A DNA stretch of 64,000 bases from Curvibacter sp. PAE-UM (GTDB lineage: Bacteria > Pseudomonadota > Gammaproteobacteria > Burkholderiales > Burkholderiaceae_C): contig NZ_KQ483358.1 in the NCBI RefSeq assembly GCF_001432305.1, positions 2,541,822 through 2,605,821 of the forward strand, in the 5' to 3' direction. Positions 35,361-45,630 of this stretch are shown piece after piece. The notes below the pieces were generated by a model that was not told the DNA's origin, did not search any database, and worked only from the letters and a program-made list of their open reading frames with translations. The translations under genes and the position numbers were made by a program. The stretch's first letter is position 1, and each line of letters opens with the position of its first letter.

Positions 35361-36890
35361 ATGGAAGAACTCAACGCACTGTTCCAGGGCTTCGCCGTCG
35401 TGATGACGCCCATGAACTTTCTGCTCATGGTGGTGGGCATCGTCCTCGGCGTGCTGATCGGCGTGCTGCCAGGTCTGGGCGGCGCCAACGGCGTGGCCAT
35501 CCTGCTGCCGCTGACCTTCAGCATGAACCCGACCTCGGCCATCATCATGCTGTCCTGCATCTACTGGGGGGCCCTCTTCGGCGGCGCCATCACCTCGGTG
35601 CTGTTCAACATCCCGGGTGAACCCTGGTCGGTCGCCACGACCTTCGACGGTTACCCCATGGCCCAGAAGGGTCACGCCGGCGAAGCGCTGACCGGCGCCT
35701 TCACCTCGTCCTTCGTGGGTGCCTTCGTTGCCGTGGTGATGATCACCTTCCTGGCACCGATGGTGGCCAAGTTCGCCCTGAAGTTCGGCCCGCCCGAATT
35801 CTTCTCGGTCTACCTGCTGACCTTCTGCAGCTTCGTGGGCATGGGCAAGGGCTCGCCGTTCAAGATCCTGGCTTCGATGACCATCGGCTTCGGCCTGGCC
35901 GCCGTGGGCATGGACACCGTGACCGGCCAGCTGCGCCTGACCTTCGGCTTCACCGAACTGATGCGCGGCTTCGACTTCCTGATCGCGGTGATCGGCCTGT
36001 TCGGCATCGGCGAGATCCTGCTCTCCATGGAAGAAGGCCTGGCCTTCTCCGGCAAGAGCGCCAAGATCGACCCCAAGGTCGTCTGGCAGACCTGGAAGAA
36101 GCTGCCCCAGTACTGGGCCACTTCGATCCGCGCTTCGCTGATCGGCATCTGGATGGGCATCACCCCTGGCGGCGCCACCCCGGCTTCCTTCATGAGCTAC
36201 GGTATCGCCAAGAAGATGTCCAAGAACGGCGCCAAGTTCGGCACCGGTGAACTCGAAGGCGTCGTGGCGCCGGAAACCGCAGCGCACGCAGCCGGCACCG
36301 CCGCCCTGCTGCCCATGCTGGCTCTTGGCATCCCGGGTTCGCCCACCGCGGCCGTGCTGCTGGGTGGCCTGCTGATCTGGGGTCTGCAACCCGGCCCGCT
36401 GCTCTTCGTCGAGCAGAAGGACTTCGTCTGGGGCCTGATCGCCTCCATGTACCTGGGCAACCTGGTCGGCCTGATCGTGGTGCTGACCACCGTGCCGCTG
36501 TTCGCCTCGATCCTGCGCATCCCCTTCTCGATCATCGCCCCGGTGATCATCGTGATCTGCGCGATCGGTGCCTACACCGTGCACAACGCCATGCTCGACA
36601 TCTGGTTCATGCTGCTGTTCGGCGTGGTGGGCTACGTGTTCAAGAAGCTCGACTACCCGCTCGCGCCGCTGGTGCTGGCCCTGGTGCTGGGTGACAAGGC
36701 CGAAGACTCCTTCCGCCAGGCCATGCTGGTCTCGCAGGGCGAACTCTCGGTCATGTATTCCAACGGGCTGGTCGGCTCCATCACCACGCTGGCCCTGGTC
36801 CTGCTGTTCTGGCCGGTCATCTCCAAGCTGATCGCCCTGATCAAGCCGCCCAAGAAGGACGAGTTCGCCGACCAGCGCGGCGTGGACTGA
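35361..36890 (+). CDS. tctA: tripartite tricarboxylate transporter large membrane subunit
   Basis: The 509-residue protein has about twelve membrane helices with the TctA motifs GVLIGVLPGLGGANGVAILLPLTF near residue 30, IYWGALFGGAITSVLFNIPGEPWSVATTFDGYPMAQKG near 65 and GITPGGATPASFMSYGIAKKM near 265, which is the second substrate loop. It carries the substrate with protons or sodium. It lies 33 bases after tctB and 18 bases before the kinase-like/BON gene, all in one operon. Confidence 0.95.
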   Translation: MEELNALFQGFAVVMTPMNFLLMVVGIVLGVLIGVLPGLGGANGVAILLPLTFSMNPTSAIIMLSCIYWGALFGGAITSVLFNIPGEPWSVATTFDGYPMAQKGHAGEALTGAFTSSFVGAFVAVVMITFLAPMVAKFALKFGPPEFFSVYLLTFCSFVGMGKGSPFKILASMTIGFGLAAVGMDTVTGQLRLTFGFTELMRGFDFLIAVIGLFGIGEILLSMEEGLAFSGKSAKIDPKVVWQTWKKLPQYWATSIRASLIGIWMGITPGGATPASFMSYGIAKKMSKNGAKFGTGELEGVVAPETAAHAAGTAALLPMLALGIPGSPTAAVLLGGLLIWGLQPGPLLFVEQKDFVWGLIASMYLGNLVGLIVVLTTVPLFASILRIPFSIIAPVIIVICAIGAYTVHNAMLDIWFMLLFGVVGYVFKKLDYPLAPLVLALVLGDKAEDSFRQAMLVSQGELSVMYSNGLVGSITTLALVLLFWPVISKLIALIKPPKKDEFADQRGVD

Positions 36891-36908
36891 TACAAGGAGA
36901 AACACGAT

Positions 36909-37742
36909 ATGCCCGTCATCGCACTAACCCAAGGAATGGGCTCGCTGGCCCAGGATGTCGCCGAGAAACTCGCAGCTGACCTCGGCCTGCAGAACATGGA
37001 GCACGAGGTGGCGGCCCGGGTGGCCGACAAGATGCACGTCTCCAAGAGCCTGATCAACCGGCTGCGCAGCGGCAAGGCCGGCCTGATCGAAGGCCTGCGC
37101 GCCGACAAGGACGCCATGGCGATCTATACCGCCGAGGAAGTGCTCGACGCTGCCGCACGCGGCAATGTCGTGATCCGCGGCTGGGGCGCGACGCAGCTGC
37201 TGCGCGCGGTGCCCCACATCCCGTGCATCCGCATCATGCGCCCGCTCGAACAGCGGGTCGAATGGCTTATGGAGAAGCTGGGAACGGATGACCGCGACCT
37301 GGCCAGGGCCGAGATCCAGCGCAGCGACCAGGCCAATGCCGCACGCATGCACGATCAGTTCGGCGTGAACTGGGGCGATCCGGTGCTGTTCGACATGGTG
37401 CTCAACACCGAGCGCCTCTCTGTCGAGAGCTGCGTCGAGCAGATCAAGAACCTGCTCAAGCGCCCCGAGTTCGCCGAGACCCAGGCATCGAAGACGCTGC
37501 TACAGTGCATGGCGCTCAGCACCCGGATTCGGGTCGCCCTGAGCAACCATGCGGACACGCATGCTGTCGATATCGCCACCGAGTGCGTGGACGGCAACGT
37601 CACGCTGCGCGGCATCGTGGCCGACGACGCCGAGAAAGCCGCGGCCGTCCGTGTGGTCCAGGGTGTGGCAGGCGTGAAATCCGTCGACAGCCAGTTGCGC
37701 GCGTTCACCGACGCACGGCACTTCCCCACCAACCGTCGTTGA
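36909..37742 (+). CDS. cytidylate kinase-like domain fused to a BON domain
   Basis: The 277-residue protein starts with a cytidylate-kinase-like domain (residues 1-195: PVIALTQGMGSLAQDVAEKLAADLGLQNMEHEVAARVADKM, then VVIRGWGATQLLRAVPHIPCIRIMRPLEQRVEWLMEKLG). The phosphate loop is eroded: QGMGSLAQ replaces the Gly-Ser-Gly-Gly of active members, so catalysis is doubtful. The C terminus (200-277) is a BON-type fold: TRIRVALSNHADTHAVDIATECVDGNVTLRGIVADDAEKAAAVRVVQGVAGVKSVDSQL. BON domains usually bind lipid or ligands. No signal peptide is seen, so it is cytosolic. It is the last gene of the tct operon and may sense or regulate uptake; the function is unknown. Confidence 0.8.
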   Translation: MPVIALTQGMGSLAQDVAEKLAADLGLQNMEHEVAARVADKMHVSKSLINRLRSGKAGLIEGLRADKDAMAIYTAEEVLDAAARGNVVIRGWGATQLLRAVPHIPCIRIMRPLEQRVEWLMEKLGTDDRDLARAEIQRSDQANAARMHDQFGVNWGDPVLFDMVLNTERLSVESCVEQIKNLLKRPEFAETQASKTLLQCMALSTRIRVALSNHADTHAVDIATECVDGNVTLRGIVADDAEKAAAVRVVQGVAGVKSVDSQLRAFTDARHFPTNRR

Positions 37743-37796
37743 TCGACGTTGCGCCGTGCCGACCTCGCGTCGCGGCACGGCGCCCTCCCCTGCGCA

Positions 37797-38405
37797 TCAG
37801 ATCTTGCCGCGCTGCTTGAGCCGGCTGAGGGTCTCGGCCGAGAGGTTCATGTAGGCCGCGAGTTCCTTTTTCGGAATGCGGTCGAACAGTTCGGGGTGCT
37901 TGCGCAGAAAACGGTGCACCCGGCCAGGTGCATCCAGCAGGTGCAGTGTGATGGTGTGCGCCATGATTTCACTCATGAGGTTCATCACGCAATATTCAAA
38001 GATGCGTTTTTCTTCCGCGTGGCGCTCCAGAAAGGCAATCCACTCGGGCATGGGCAGCTTGACCACACGGGCCTTGGTCACCGAGACGATGCTGTAGGGC
38101 GTAGGTGTCTTGAGAGACCATGCGGCGTAGCTGGTCTCCATCTCGCGCTCGGCGGCAAAGCGCAGGATCATTTCCTTGCCCTGGGCATTGGCCACCACCC
38201 GCTTGAGCACCCCGTCGAGGATGAAATACTGCTCCATCTCGTGCACGCCCTGGTGCAGCAGGAAATCACCCTTGTTGCAATCCACCACGGTGAGGTGCTG
38301 TTCCAGTTCCTCGTGCGACGCCGCACTCATGCCCTTGAGCACGTTATTCTGGCGGAGCTGAACCCGAATGATGTTCTTTTCCGGATGGTTCTCGATGGAT
38401 GTCAT
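37797..38405 (-). CDS. Crp/Fnr family regulator with FNR-like recognition helix
   Basis: The 202-residue protein has a cNMP-type sensor domain (residues 20-125, VVDCNKGDFLLHQGVHEMEQYFILDGVLKRVVAN) and a short C-terminal helix-turn-helix, RIPKKELAAYMNLSAETLSRLKQRGKI, ending right after the recognition helix. ETLSR reproduces the E-x-x-S-R with which FNR reads TTGA half-sites. Only two cysteines are present, so no FNR iron-sulfur cluster. It is divergent from oxc and shares with it a region holding a TTGAC-N4-GTCAA box, so it likely controls itself and the oxalate genes. Start at 38405 (MTSIENHPEKNIIRV) gives the family length. Confidence 0.88.
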   Translation of the reverse strand: MTSIENHPEKNIIRVQLRQNNVLKGMSAASHEELEQHLTVVDCNKGDFLLHQGVHEMEQYFILDGVLKRVVANAQGKEMILRFAAEREMETSYAAWSLKTPTPYSIVSVTKARVVKLPMPEWIAFLERHAEEKRIFEYCVMNLMSEIMAHTITLHLLDAPGRVHRFLRKHPELFDRIPKKELAAYMNLSAETLSRLKQRGKI

Positions 38406-38477
38406 GGGCCAGGGATCGCGCGTTCGCGCCGGTAGCGGGCCGGCTTCCCGTGGAAAGCCGGTTATTTGTCCCGAAAA

Positions 38478-38491
38478 TTGACCGTGGTCAA
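38478..38491. promoter_or_regulatory. FNR-type operator box TTGAC-N4-GTCAA between the regulator gene and oxc
   Basis: TTGACCGTGGTCAA is a perfect inverted repeat with a four-base spacer. It lies 73 bases before the regulator start and 201 bases before oxc, so autoregulation is the closest fit, with control of oxc possible. Confidence 0.75.
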
Positions 38492-38691
38492 TGGCGGAAC
38501 CTGAATCGGTTTCTATCATAACCCGTCGATGCAAATGGGCCCTGTTGACACCTCGTCGAACGAGGGCCCGCAGCACCACCTGAAACCCCGATTGCGCGCT
38601 CCCGGGGCCCCCCAGATTCGAGGAGCCGCGGATATTTGCCAGCCGGATCGCCCGACTTCCACAGACGTCAAAAACCGAGAGAGACTACACC

Positions 38692-40425
38692 ATGTCCAAC
38701 GACGCTCAATCCAGAGAACTGACCGACGGTTTCCACCTGGTCATCGATGCTCTGAAACTCAACGGCATCACCAACATCTACGGCCTGCCGGGCATCCCGG
38801 TCACCGACCTGACCCGCATGATGCAGGAAGAAGGCCTGCGCGTGATCTCCTTCCGTCACGAGCAGAACGCCGGCAACGCCGCCGCCATCGCCGGCTTCAT
38901 GACCGGCAAGCCCGGCGTGTGCCTGACGGTGTCCGCCCCCGGCTTCCTCAACGGCCTGACCGCCCTGGCCAACGCCACCACCAACTGCTTCCCCATGATC
39001 CTGATCTCCGGCTCCTCCGAGCGCGAGATCGTCGACCTGCAGCAGGGTGACTACGAAGAGATGGACCAGCTGGCCATCGCCAAGCCCCTGTGCAAGGCCG
39101 CCTTCCGCGTGCTCAACGCCGAGGACATCGGTGTGGGCATCGCCCGCGCCATCCGCTCCGCCGTCTCCGGCCGCCCGGGCGGTGTCTACCTGGACCTGCC
39201 GGCCAAGCTGTTCGGCCAGGCCATGGACGCCGCTGCCGGCAAGGCTTCGCTGATCAAGGTGGTCGACCCCGCGCCGCGCCAGATCCCCGCTCCGGACGCC
39301 GTCAAGCGCGCGCTGGACCTGCTCAAGGGCGCCAAGAAGCCCCTGATCCTGCTGGGCAAGGGTGCTGCCTACGCCCAGGCCGACGCCGACATCAAGACCC
39401 TGGTCGAGAAGTCCGGCATCCCCTACCTGCCGATGTCCATGGCCAAGGGCATCCTGCCCGACACCCATGAGCAGTGCGCCTCGGCCGCCCGCTCCTTCGT
39501 GCTGCCGGAAGCCGATGTGGTGATGCTGGTGGGCGCGCGCCTGAACTGGCTGCTGTCGCACGGCAAGGGCAAGACCTGGGGTGGCAAGGACCACAAGAAC
39601 GCCGGTGGCCAGAAGTTCATCCAGATCGACATCTCGCCCACCGAAGCCGACAGCAACGTGGCCATCGACGCCCCGCTGGTCGGTGACATCGGCTCCTGCG
39701 TGTCCGCCCTGCTCACCGGCATGGGCGCCAACTGGGCCAAGCCCCCGGCCGAATGGACCGGCGCCGTGGCCGAGCGCAAGAACAAGAACGTCGCGAAGAT
39801 GGCCGAGACCCTGGCCAAGGATCCCTCGCCGATGAACTACCACAGCTCGCTGAACGTGGTGCGCGACATCATCAAGGCCAACCCGGATGCCATCCTGGTC
39901 AACGAAGGCGCCAACGCGCTGGACTTCACCCGCTCCATCGTCGACATGTACAAGCCGCGCAAGCGCCTGGACGTGGGCACCTGGGGCGTGATGGGCATCG
40001 GCATGGGTTTCGCCGTGGCCGCCGCCGTGGAATCCGGCCAGCCGGTGATCGCCATCGAGGGCGACAGCGCCTTCGGTTTCAGCGGCATGGAGGTCGAGAC
40101 CATCTGCCGCTACAACCTGCCGGTCTGCATCGTCATCATGAACAACAACGGCGTCTACCGCGGTGACGAGCTGGCGCGTGGCGGCTCCAGCGATCCCTCG
40201 CCCCTGGTGTTCGTCAAGGGCGCCCGCTACGACAAGCTGATGGAAGCCTTCGGTGGCGTCGGCGTGCAGGCCAGCACCCCGGCCGAACTGCGCCGCGCGA
40301 TGGAAGAAGCCATCAAGTCGCGCAAGCCCACCCTGATCAACGCCATCATCGACGAAAAAGCCGGCACCGAAAGCGGCCGTATCACCAGCCTCAACCCCAC
40401 GAGTGCTGCGACCAAGAAGCACTGA
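38692..40425 (+). CDS. oxc: oxalyl-CoA decarboxylase
   Basis: The 577-residue ThDP enzyme decarboxylates oxalyl-CoA to formyl-CoA. The catalytic Glu is in [22 protein letters not shown] near residue 57; the central domain (195-345) includes the CoA/ADP-binding surface; the C-terminal ThDP motif is [39 protein letters not shown] near 455. Length and wording match the Oxalobacter and Cupriavidus enzymes throughout. GAGAGACTACACC lies before the start. It is followed by frc 36 bases on and is divergent from the Crp/Fnr gene. Confidence 0.97.
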   Translation: MSNDAQSRELTDGFHLVIDALKLNGITNIYGLPGIPVTDLTRMMQEEGLRVISFRHEQNAGNAAAIAGFMTGKPGVCLTVSAPGFLNGLTALANATTNCFPMILISGSSEREIVDLQQGDYEEMDQLAIAKPLCKAAFRVLNAEDIGVGIARAIRSAVSGRPGGVYLDLPAKLFGQAMDAAAGKASLIKVVDPAPRQIPAPDAVKRALDLLKGAKKPLILLGKGAAYAQADADIKTLVEKSGIPYLPMSMAKGILPDTHEQCASAARSFVLPEADVVMLVGARLNWLLSHGKGKTWGGKDHKNAGGQKFIQIDISPTEADSNVAIDAPLVGDIGSCVSALLTGMGANWAKPPAEWTGAVAERKNKNVAKMAETLAKDPSPMNYHSSLNVVRDIIKANPDAILVNEGANALDFTRSIVDMYKPRKRLDVGTWGVMGIGMGFAVAAAVESGQPVIAIEGDSAFGFSGMEVETICRYNLPVCIVIMNNNGVYRGDELARGGSSDPSPLVFVKGARYDKLMEAFGGVGVQASTPAELRRAMEEAIKSRKPTLINAIIDEKAGTESGRITSLNPTSAATKKH

Positions 40426-40461
40426 TTTCACTAGCGCAACAACCCACAAGGAGATATGCAC

Positions 40462-41736
40462 ATGTCTGGAAACCAACCCCTCAAGGGCATCAAGATCATC
40501 GACTTCACGCACGTGCAAGCCGGTCCGGCCTGCACCCAGCTGCTGGCCTGGTTCGGCGCTGACGTGATCAAGGTCGAGCGCCCGGGCTCCGGCGATGTCA
40601 CCCGCAGCCAGCTGCGCGACATGCCCGATGCCGACGCGCTGTACTTCACGATGCTCAACAGCAACAAGCGTTCGCTGACCCTGGACACCAAGACGGCCGA
40701 GGGCAAGGAAGTGCTCGAGAAGCTGATCAAGAAGTCCGACGTCATGGTCGAGAACTTCGGCCCCGGCGCCCTGGACCGCATGGGCTTCACCTGGGAGCAC
40801 ATCCAGAAGCTCAACCCCGGCATGGTCCTGGCTTCGGTTAAGGGCTTCAGCGACGGCCACCACTACGAAGACCTGAAGGTCTACGAAAACGTGGCCCAGT
40901 GCGCCGGCGGTTCCGCTTCGACCACCGGCTGGTGGAAGGGCGAGAACTCCCAGCCCACCATCTCCGCTGCGGCCCTGGGTGACTCCAACACCGGCATGCA
41001 CCTGGCCATCGGCATCCTGACCGCCATCATCGGCCGCCAGCAGACCGGCAAGGGCCAGAAGGTGGCCGTGTCCATGCAGGACGCCGTGCTGAACCTCTGC
41101 CGCGTGAAGATGCGCGACCAGCAGCGCCTGGAGCGCCTGGGCTACCTGGAAGAGTATCCCCAGTACCCGCACGAGATGGAAGCCTTCGCCGACAAGGTGA
41201 CCCCGCGTGGCGGCAACGCCGGCGGCGGCGGCCAGCCGGGCTGGATCCTGAAGTGCAAGGGCTGGGAGAAGGATCCCAATGCCTACATCTATTTCACGGT
41301 GCAGGGCCACGCCTGGGAGCCGATCTGCGACGCGCTGGGCAAACCCGAGTGGAAGACCGATCCGGCCTACACCACCCCGAAGGCCCGCCAGCCGCACATC
41401 ATGGAAATCTTCGCCACCATCGAAGACTTCATCAAGGACAAGACCAAGTTCGAAGCCGTGGACATCTTCCGCAAGTTCGACATTCCTTGCGCCCCGGTGC
41501 TGTCCATGAAGGAACTGCTGGTCGATGAATCGCTGCGCAAGAGCGGCTCCATCGTCGAAGTGCCGCACCCCGTGCGCGGCAGCTACTTCACCATCGGCAG
41601 CCCGATCAAGTTCTCGGACCTCAAGCCCGAAGTCACGGCTTCCCCGCTGCTGGGCCAACACACCGACGAGGTGCTGGCCGAGCTGGGTTACAGCAAGGAC
41701 CAGATCACGTCCATGCACGGCAAGAAAGCCGTCTGA
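40462..41736 (+). CDS. frc: formyl-CoA:oxalate CoA-transferase
   Basis: The 424-residue class III CoA-transferase moves CoA from formyl-CoA to oxalate. It opens [42 protein letters not shown]; the catalytic Asp is in [17 protein letters not shown] near residue 172, and the mobile glycine loop is [11 protein letters not shown] near 260. AAGGAG is eight bases before ATG 40462; the ATG at 40456 is too near to it. It follows oxc in one operon and ends at a strong terminator. Confidence 0.96.
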   Translation: MSGNQPLKGIKIIDFTHVQAGPACTQLLAWFGADVIKVERPGSGDVTRSQLRDMPDADALYFTMLNSNKRSLTLDTKTAEGKEVLEKLIKKSDVMVENFGPGALDRMGFTWEHIQKLNPGMVLASVKGFSDGHHYEDLKVYENVAQCAGGSASTTGWWKGENSQPTISAAALGDSNTGMHLAIGILTAIIGRQQTGKGQKVAVSMQDAVLNLCRVKMRDQQRLERLGYLEEYPQYPHEMEAFADKVTPRGGNAGGGGQPGWILKCKGWEKDPNAYIYFTVQGHAWEPICDALGKPEWKTDPAYTTPKARQPHIMEIFATIEDFIKDKTKFEAVDIFRKFDIPCAPVLSMKELLVDESLRKSGSIVEVPHPVRGSYFTIGSPIKFSDLKPEVTASPLLGQHTDEVLAELGYSKDQITSMHGKKAV

Positions 41737-41756
41737 GGACGTCCTTCCCCGACATG

Positions 41757-41788
41757 AAAACGGCGCCTTCGGGCGCCGTTTTTTTTGC
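41757..41788 (+). terminator. intrinsic terminator of the oxc-frc operon
   Basis: AACGGCGCC and GGCGCCGTT flank a TTCG loop and are followed by eight T. This UUCG-capped stem is a strong Rho-independent terminator. Confidence 0.95.
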
Positions 41789-41885
41789 CTGGACGGTGCT
41801 GCCTGTTTTTTCGGCAAGGATCGTGGACTTCTCCTCTGTACGCATGTATCAGTGAGGCCCTGCGCGCACATAAAAAACGACAATA

Positions 41886-41901
41886 TTTCAATGCGTTGAA
41901 A
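41886..41901. promoter_or_regulatory. palindromic operator-like site upstream of the second frc
   Basis: TTTCAATGCGTTGAAA is a perfect 6-4-6 inverted repeat. It lies just before a TATAAT -10 box at 41906-41911, about 90 bases before the gene start, where a repressor or activator would act. Confidence 0.55.
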
Positions 41902-41905
41902 CCCC

Positions 41906-41922
41906 TATAATGACCAAGTCAT
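41906..41922 (+). promoter_or_regulatory. -10 box and second palindrome of the second frc promoter
   Basis: A perfect TATAAT (41906-41911) overlaps ATGACCAAGTCAT (41910-41922), a 5-3-5 inverted repeat at the likely transcription start. Such a position fits a repressor of the GntR or similar type. No good -35 box is seen. Confidence 0.5.
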
Positions 41923-41983
41923 ATAGAAGACCTGTCTCTTCTATTCATAAGAATTTTTTATCATTAGAACCAGGAGTTTTTCC

Positions 41984-43231
41984 ATGACCAAGGCCCTCGA
42001 AGGAGTGCGCATCCTCGACTTCACACACGTGCAGTCGGGACCCACCTGCACACAGCTGCTGGCGTGGTTCGGCGCCGACGTGATCAAGGTGGAGAAGGCC
42101 GGTGAAGGCGATGCCACGCGCGGACAGCTGCGTGACATCCCGAACGCCGACAGCCTGTACTTCACCATGCTCAACCACAACAAGCGCTCCATCACCCTGG
42201 ACACCAAGAACCCCAAGGGCAAGGAAGTGCTGGTCAAGCTGATCAAGGAATGCGATGTGATGGTCGAGAACTTCGCCCCGGGCGCGCTCGACCGCATGGG
42301 CTTTCCCTGGGAGAAGATCCAGGAGATCAACCCGCGCATCATCCTGGCCTCGGTCAAGGGTTTCGGCCCCGGCCCCTATGTCGACTGCAAGGTCTACGAG
42401 AACGTGGCCCAGTGCACGGGCGGCGCAGCGTCCACCACCGGCGATCCGGACGGCCTGCCCATGGTGACGGGCGCGCAGATCGGTGACAGCGGCACCGGCC
42501 TGCACCTGGCCCTGGGCATCGTCACCGCCCTGTTCCAGCGCGAGAAGACCGGCCGCGGCCAGAAGGTGCTCGCCGCCATGCAGGATGCCGTGCTCAACCT
42601 GTGCCGCGTGAAGCTGCGCGACCAGCAGCGCCTGGAGCGCACCGGTGAGCTGCGCGAGTACCCGCAGTTCCCCGACATCGAATTCGGCGAAGCCGTGCCG
42701 CGCGCGGGCAACGCCTCGGGCGGCGGCCAGCCGGGCTCCATCCTCAAGTGCAAGGGCTGGCAGAAGGACCCGAACGCCTACATCTACTTCATCACCCAGG
42801 GCGCCGTCTGGCCGGCCATCTGCAAGATCATCGGCGAGGAAGACTGGATCACCAACCCGCACTTCGCCACGCCGCAGGCCCGCCTGCCGCACCTGAAGAT
42901 GATCTTCGCACGCATCGAGGAATGGACCAAGACCAAGACCAAGTTCGAGGCCATGGACATCCTCAACGAGTTCGACATCCCGTGCGGCCCCATCCTCTCC
43001 ATGAAGGAAATCGCCGAAGACCAGTCGCTGCGCGAGACCGGCACCATCGTGGAAGTCGACCACCCGGTGCGTGGCAAGTACCTGAGCGTGGGCAACCCCA
43101 TCAAGCTCTCGGACAGCCCGACCGACGTGACCCGCTCGCCCCTGCTGGGCGAGCACACCGAGGAAGTACTGATGCAGATGGGCTACAACAAGGCCCAACT
43201 CGACGAATTGCGCGCCGCCAAGGCGATCTGA
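41984..43231 (+). CDS. frc: second formyl-CoA:oxalate CoA-transferase
   Basis: The 415-residue protein is a close paralog of the product of 40462-41736: [56 protein letters not shown] at the start, catalytic Asp in [17 protein letters not shown] near residue 168, and glycine loop [11 protein letters not shown]. The CoA-binding and oxalate-binding stretches are kept, so it should be active, perhaps with another acceptor or expressed under other conditions. It has its own promoter and a good ribosome binding site (CCAGGAG), and it is cut off from oxc-frc by a terminator. Confidence 0.93.
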   Translation: MTKALEGVRILDFTHVQSGPTCTQLLAWFGADVIKVEKAGEGDATRGQLRDIPNADSLYFTMLNHNKRSITLDTKNPKGKEVLVKLIKECDVMVENFAPGALDRMGFPWEKIQEINPRIILASVKGFGPGPYVDCKVYENVAQCTGGAASTTGDPDGLPMVTGAQIGDSGTGLHLALGIVTALFQREKTGRGQKVLAAMQDAVLNLCRVKLRDQQRLERTGELREYPQFPDIEFGEAVPRAGNASGGGQPGSILKCKGWQKDPNAYIYFITQGAVWPAICKIIGEEDWITNPHFATPQARLPHLKMIFARIEEWTKTKTKFEAMDILNEFDIPCGPILSMKEIAEDQSLRETGTIVEVDHPVRGKYLSVGNPIKLSDSPTDVTRSPLLGEHTEEVLMQMGYNKAQLDELRAAKAI

Positions 43232-43268
43232 TCCGTCGCTGCCCTGCCCGCTGTACCGCGCGCATGAA

Positions 43269-43295
43269 AAAAGCCAGGGCCAGCCCTGGCTTTTG
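43269..43295. terminator. intrinsic terminator between the second frc and the HD-GYP gene
   Basis: AAGCCAGGG and CCCTGGCTT form a 9-bp stem with a two-base loop; A-run on the left and T-rich on the right let it serve both convergent genes. Confidence 0.9.
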
Positions 43296-43314
43296 CTTTT
43301 GTGCCCGCGGTGAC

Positions 43315-44586
43315 TCAGGCGTCTGCCAGCGGCGCCGGGCCTGAGCTCTCGAAATAGTAGGCGATGCGCTGGCGCGGGCCCAGGTACTCCAGCGCCTCGG
43401 GCGGCAGGCTGGCCGGCTTGAGACTGCGGCGGATGCCGATGCCGGGCTGGCTTTCCAGGTCCAGGATCAGGGCCTCGTGCTTGGGCACCGAAGGCTCGTG
43501 CACGATCACACGGGGCTTGAGCGGGCGCACCGAGTTGACGGAGACGACCAGCGCATAACGGCCGTCGATGAGCTGCACCACCGAACCGGGCGGGTAGACC
43601 CCCATCATGCGGATGAAAGCGCTCAGCACGATGTTGTCGAAACGCGCCTTGTGCTGCGCGAACAGCAGGGACAGTGCCTCGTGCGGGGTCAGTGCCGTCA
43701 CCAGACGGACCGGGTTGCACAGGTTGTCGTAACGGTTGACCAGGGCCAGGATGCGCGCCGGCATCGTCAGGTCGCCGCCAGGCGGCCGCATGGGGAAGCC
43801 GGTGCCGTCGATCAGCTCGTGGTGCTGGGCGATGGCCATCAGCGCCCCTTCGCTGAGCTGCATGCGGTTGGCGATGGCCACGCCCTTGTTGACGTGCTCC
43901 TGGTAGAGCTTGAAGTCCTCGATGGAAAAGCCGTCCTCGAACCAGCGCACGCGCTGGGGCAGCTGCAGCTTGCCCACGTCGTGCAGGAAGGCGCCCACGC
44001 CCAGGTCGACCAGGGCCTGGCCCGCCAGGCCCATGGCCTTGCCCAGCAGCAGGCTCATCACGGTGACGTTGACCGGGTGCATGGCGGCGCGCTCGCCCAC
44101 GCCTTCGGACAGCAGGCGGATCGCTGCCTCGCCGTCGCAGGCCATTTCCTGCACGAAAGCTTCAATCATGGCCACGCACTCGTCGCGCACGAGTTGCGGC
44201 TGATCCAGCACCTGCTCCTGCACGCGCCGGTATTGCTGCTGGGCCACGCCGAATTTCTGCTCACAGGCCTTCAGGCTCTGCTGCTGCGACTCGATCAGCG
44301 CAGCGCGGCGCCGGCGAAACTCCCGGTCCTTCGCCAGAGCGCGCGCGGCCGATGCCTCGTCCATGGCCGGCAGGCTCGGCAGTCCATCCGACGGCGAATC
44401 GCTCTTGGCCGGCACATAACGCACCTGCTTGAGGCCCAGGCCACGGATGGTTTCGATCTGGCGAGGAGAGGTGATCTTGAAGCTGCCGGTCGGAAAGGGA
44501 TGCGACATCCAGCCCAGTTCGAGCTCGACGTAGAGCCCGATGCGCAGGTCAGAGATATTGATCAGTTCGGAATCGGAAGACTTCAT
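43315..44586 (-). CDS. HD-GYP domain protein with N-terminal DUF3391
   Basis: The 423-residue protein starts with a DUF3391-type domain ([52 protein letters not shown], residues 8-60), then a charged coiled linker, then an HD-GYP phosphodiesterase domain (165-345): [33 protein letters not shown] and [15 protein letters not shown], where the usual GYP appears as GFP. These enzymes degrade cyclic di-GMP. Metal ligands HD and HH are present, so activity is plausible. Start at 44586 ([14 protein letters not shown]) fits the domain start. Monocistronic. Confidence 0.9.
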   Translation of the reverse strand: MKSSDSELINISDLRIGLYVELELGWMSHPFPTGSFKITSPRQIETIRGLGLKQVRYVPAKSDSPSDGLPSLPAMDEASAARALAKDREFRRRRAALIESQQQSLKACEQKFGVAQQQYRRVQEQVLDQPQLVRDECVAMIEAFVQEMACDGEAAIRLLSEGVGERAAMHPVNVTVMSLLLGKAMGLAGQALVDLGVGAFLHDVGKLQLPQRVRWFEDGFSIEDFKLYQEHVNKGVAIANRMQLSEGALMAIAQHHELIDGTGFPMRPPGGDLTMPARILALVNRYDNLCNPVRLVTALTPHEALSLLFAQHKARFDNIVLSAFIRMMGVYPPGSVVQLIDGRYALVVSVNSVRPLKPRVIVHEPSVPKHEALILDLESQPGIGIRRSLKPASLPPEALEYLGPRQRIAYYFESSGPAPLADA

Positions 44587-44877
44587 GGGAATTTCGCGTC
44601 TGCCACCACCCTTGAATCCGGCAGACGCGCCGATTCTAGTCCAAGGTTCAGCGCTGCGCAGCGCCAGTCCCATGAAGAATCAACGACTTTGCTACAAATC
44701 CTGCAGCAGAACCTGAACTCGTACCCATTTCACACTGTCCGCCAGGATGGCGGGGCGTATCGGTGCACCCATGAACTCCTGCGCAAGCCATCTGCGGCGC
44801 AAGGCCGGGGAAGGCTCCACCCACGCATTCATGACCGGGATCAAGATCACCGGGTTGCATCCGCATATCATGAGCCC

Positions 44878-45626
<749 letters not shown>

Positions 45627-45630
<4 letters not shown>

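Noticed and set aside
35343-36905. Open frame of 520 codons antisense to tctA
   Set aside because: tctA matches its family along the full length; the antisense frame has no domain-like sequence.
38668-41883. Very long open frame (over 1,000 codons) on the minus strand across oxc and frc
   Set aside because: It is antisense to two well-supported enzymes, is Gly/Ala/His/Val/Arg-rich without a recognisable fold, and results from the codon bias of high-GC genes.
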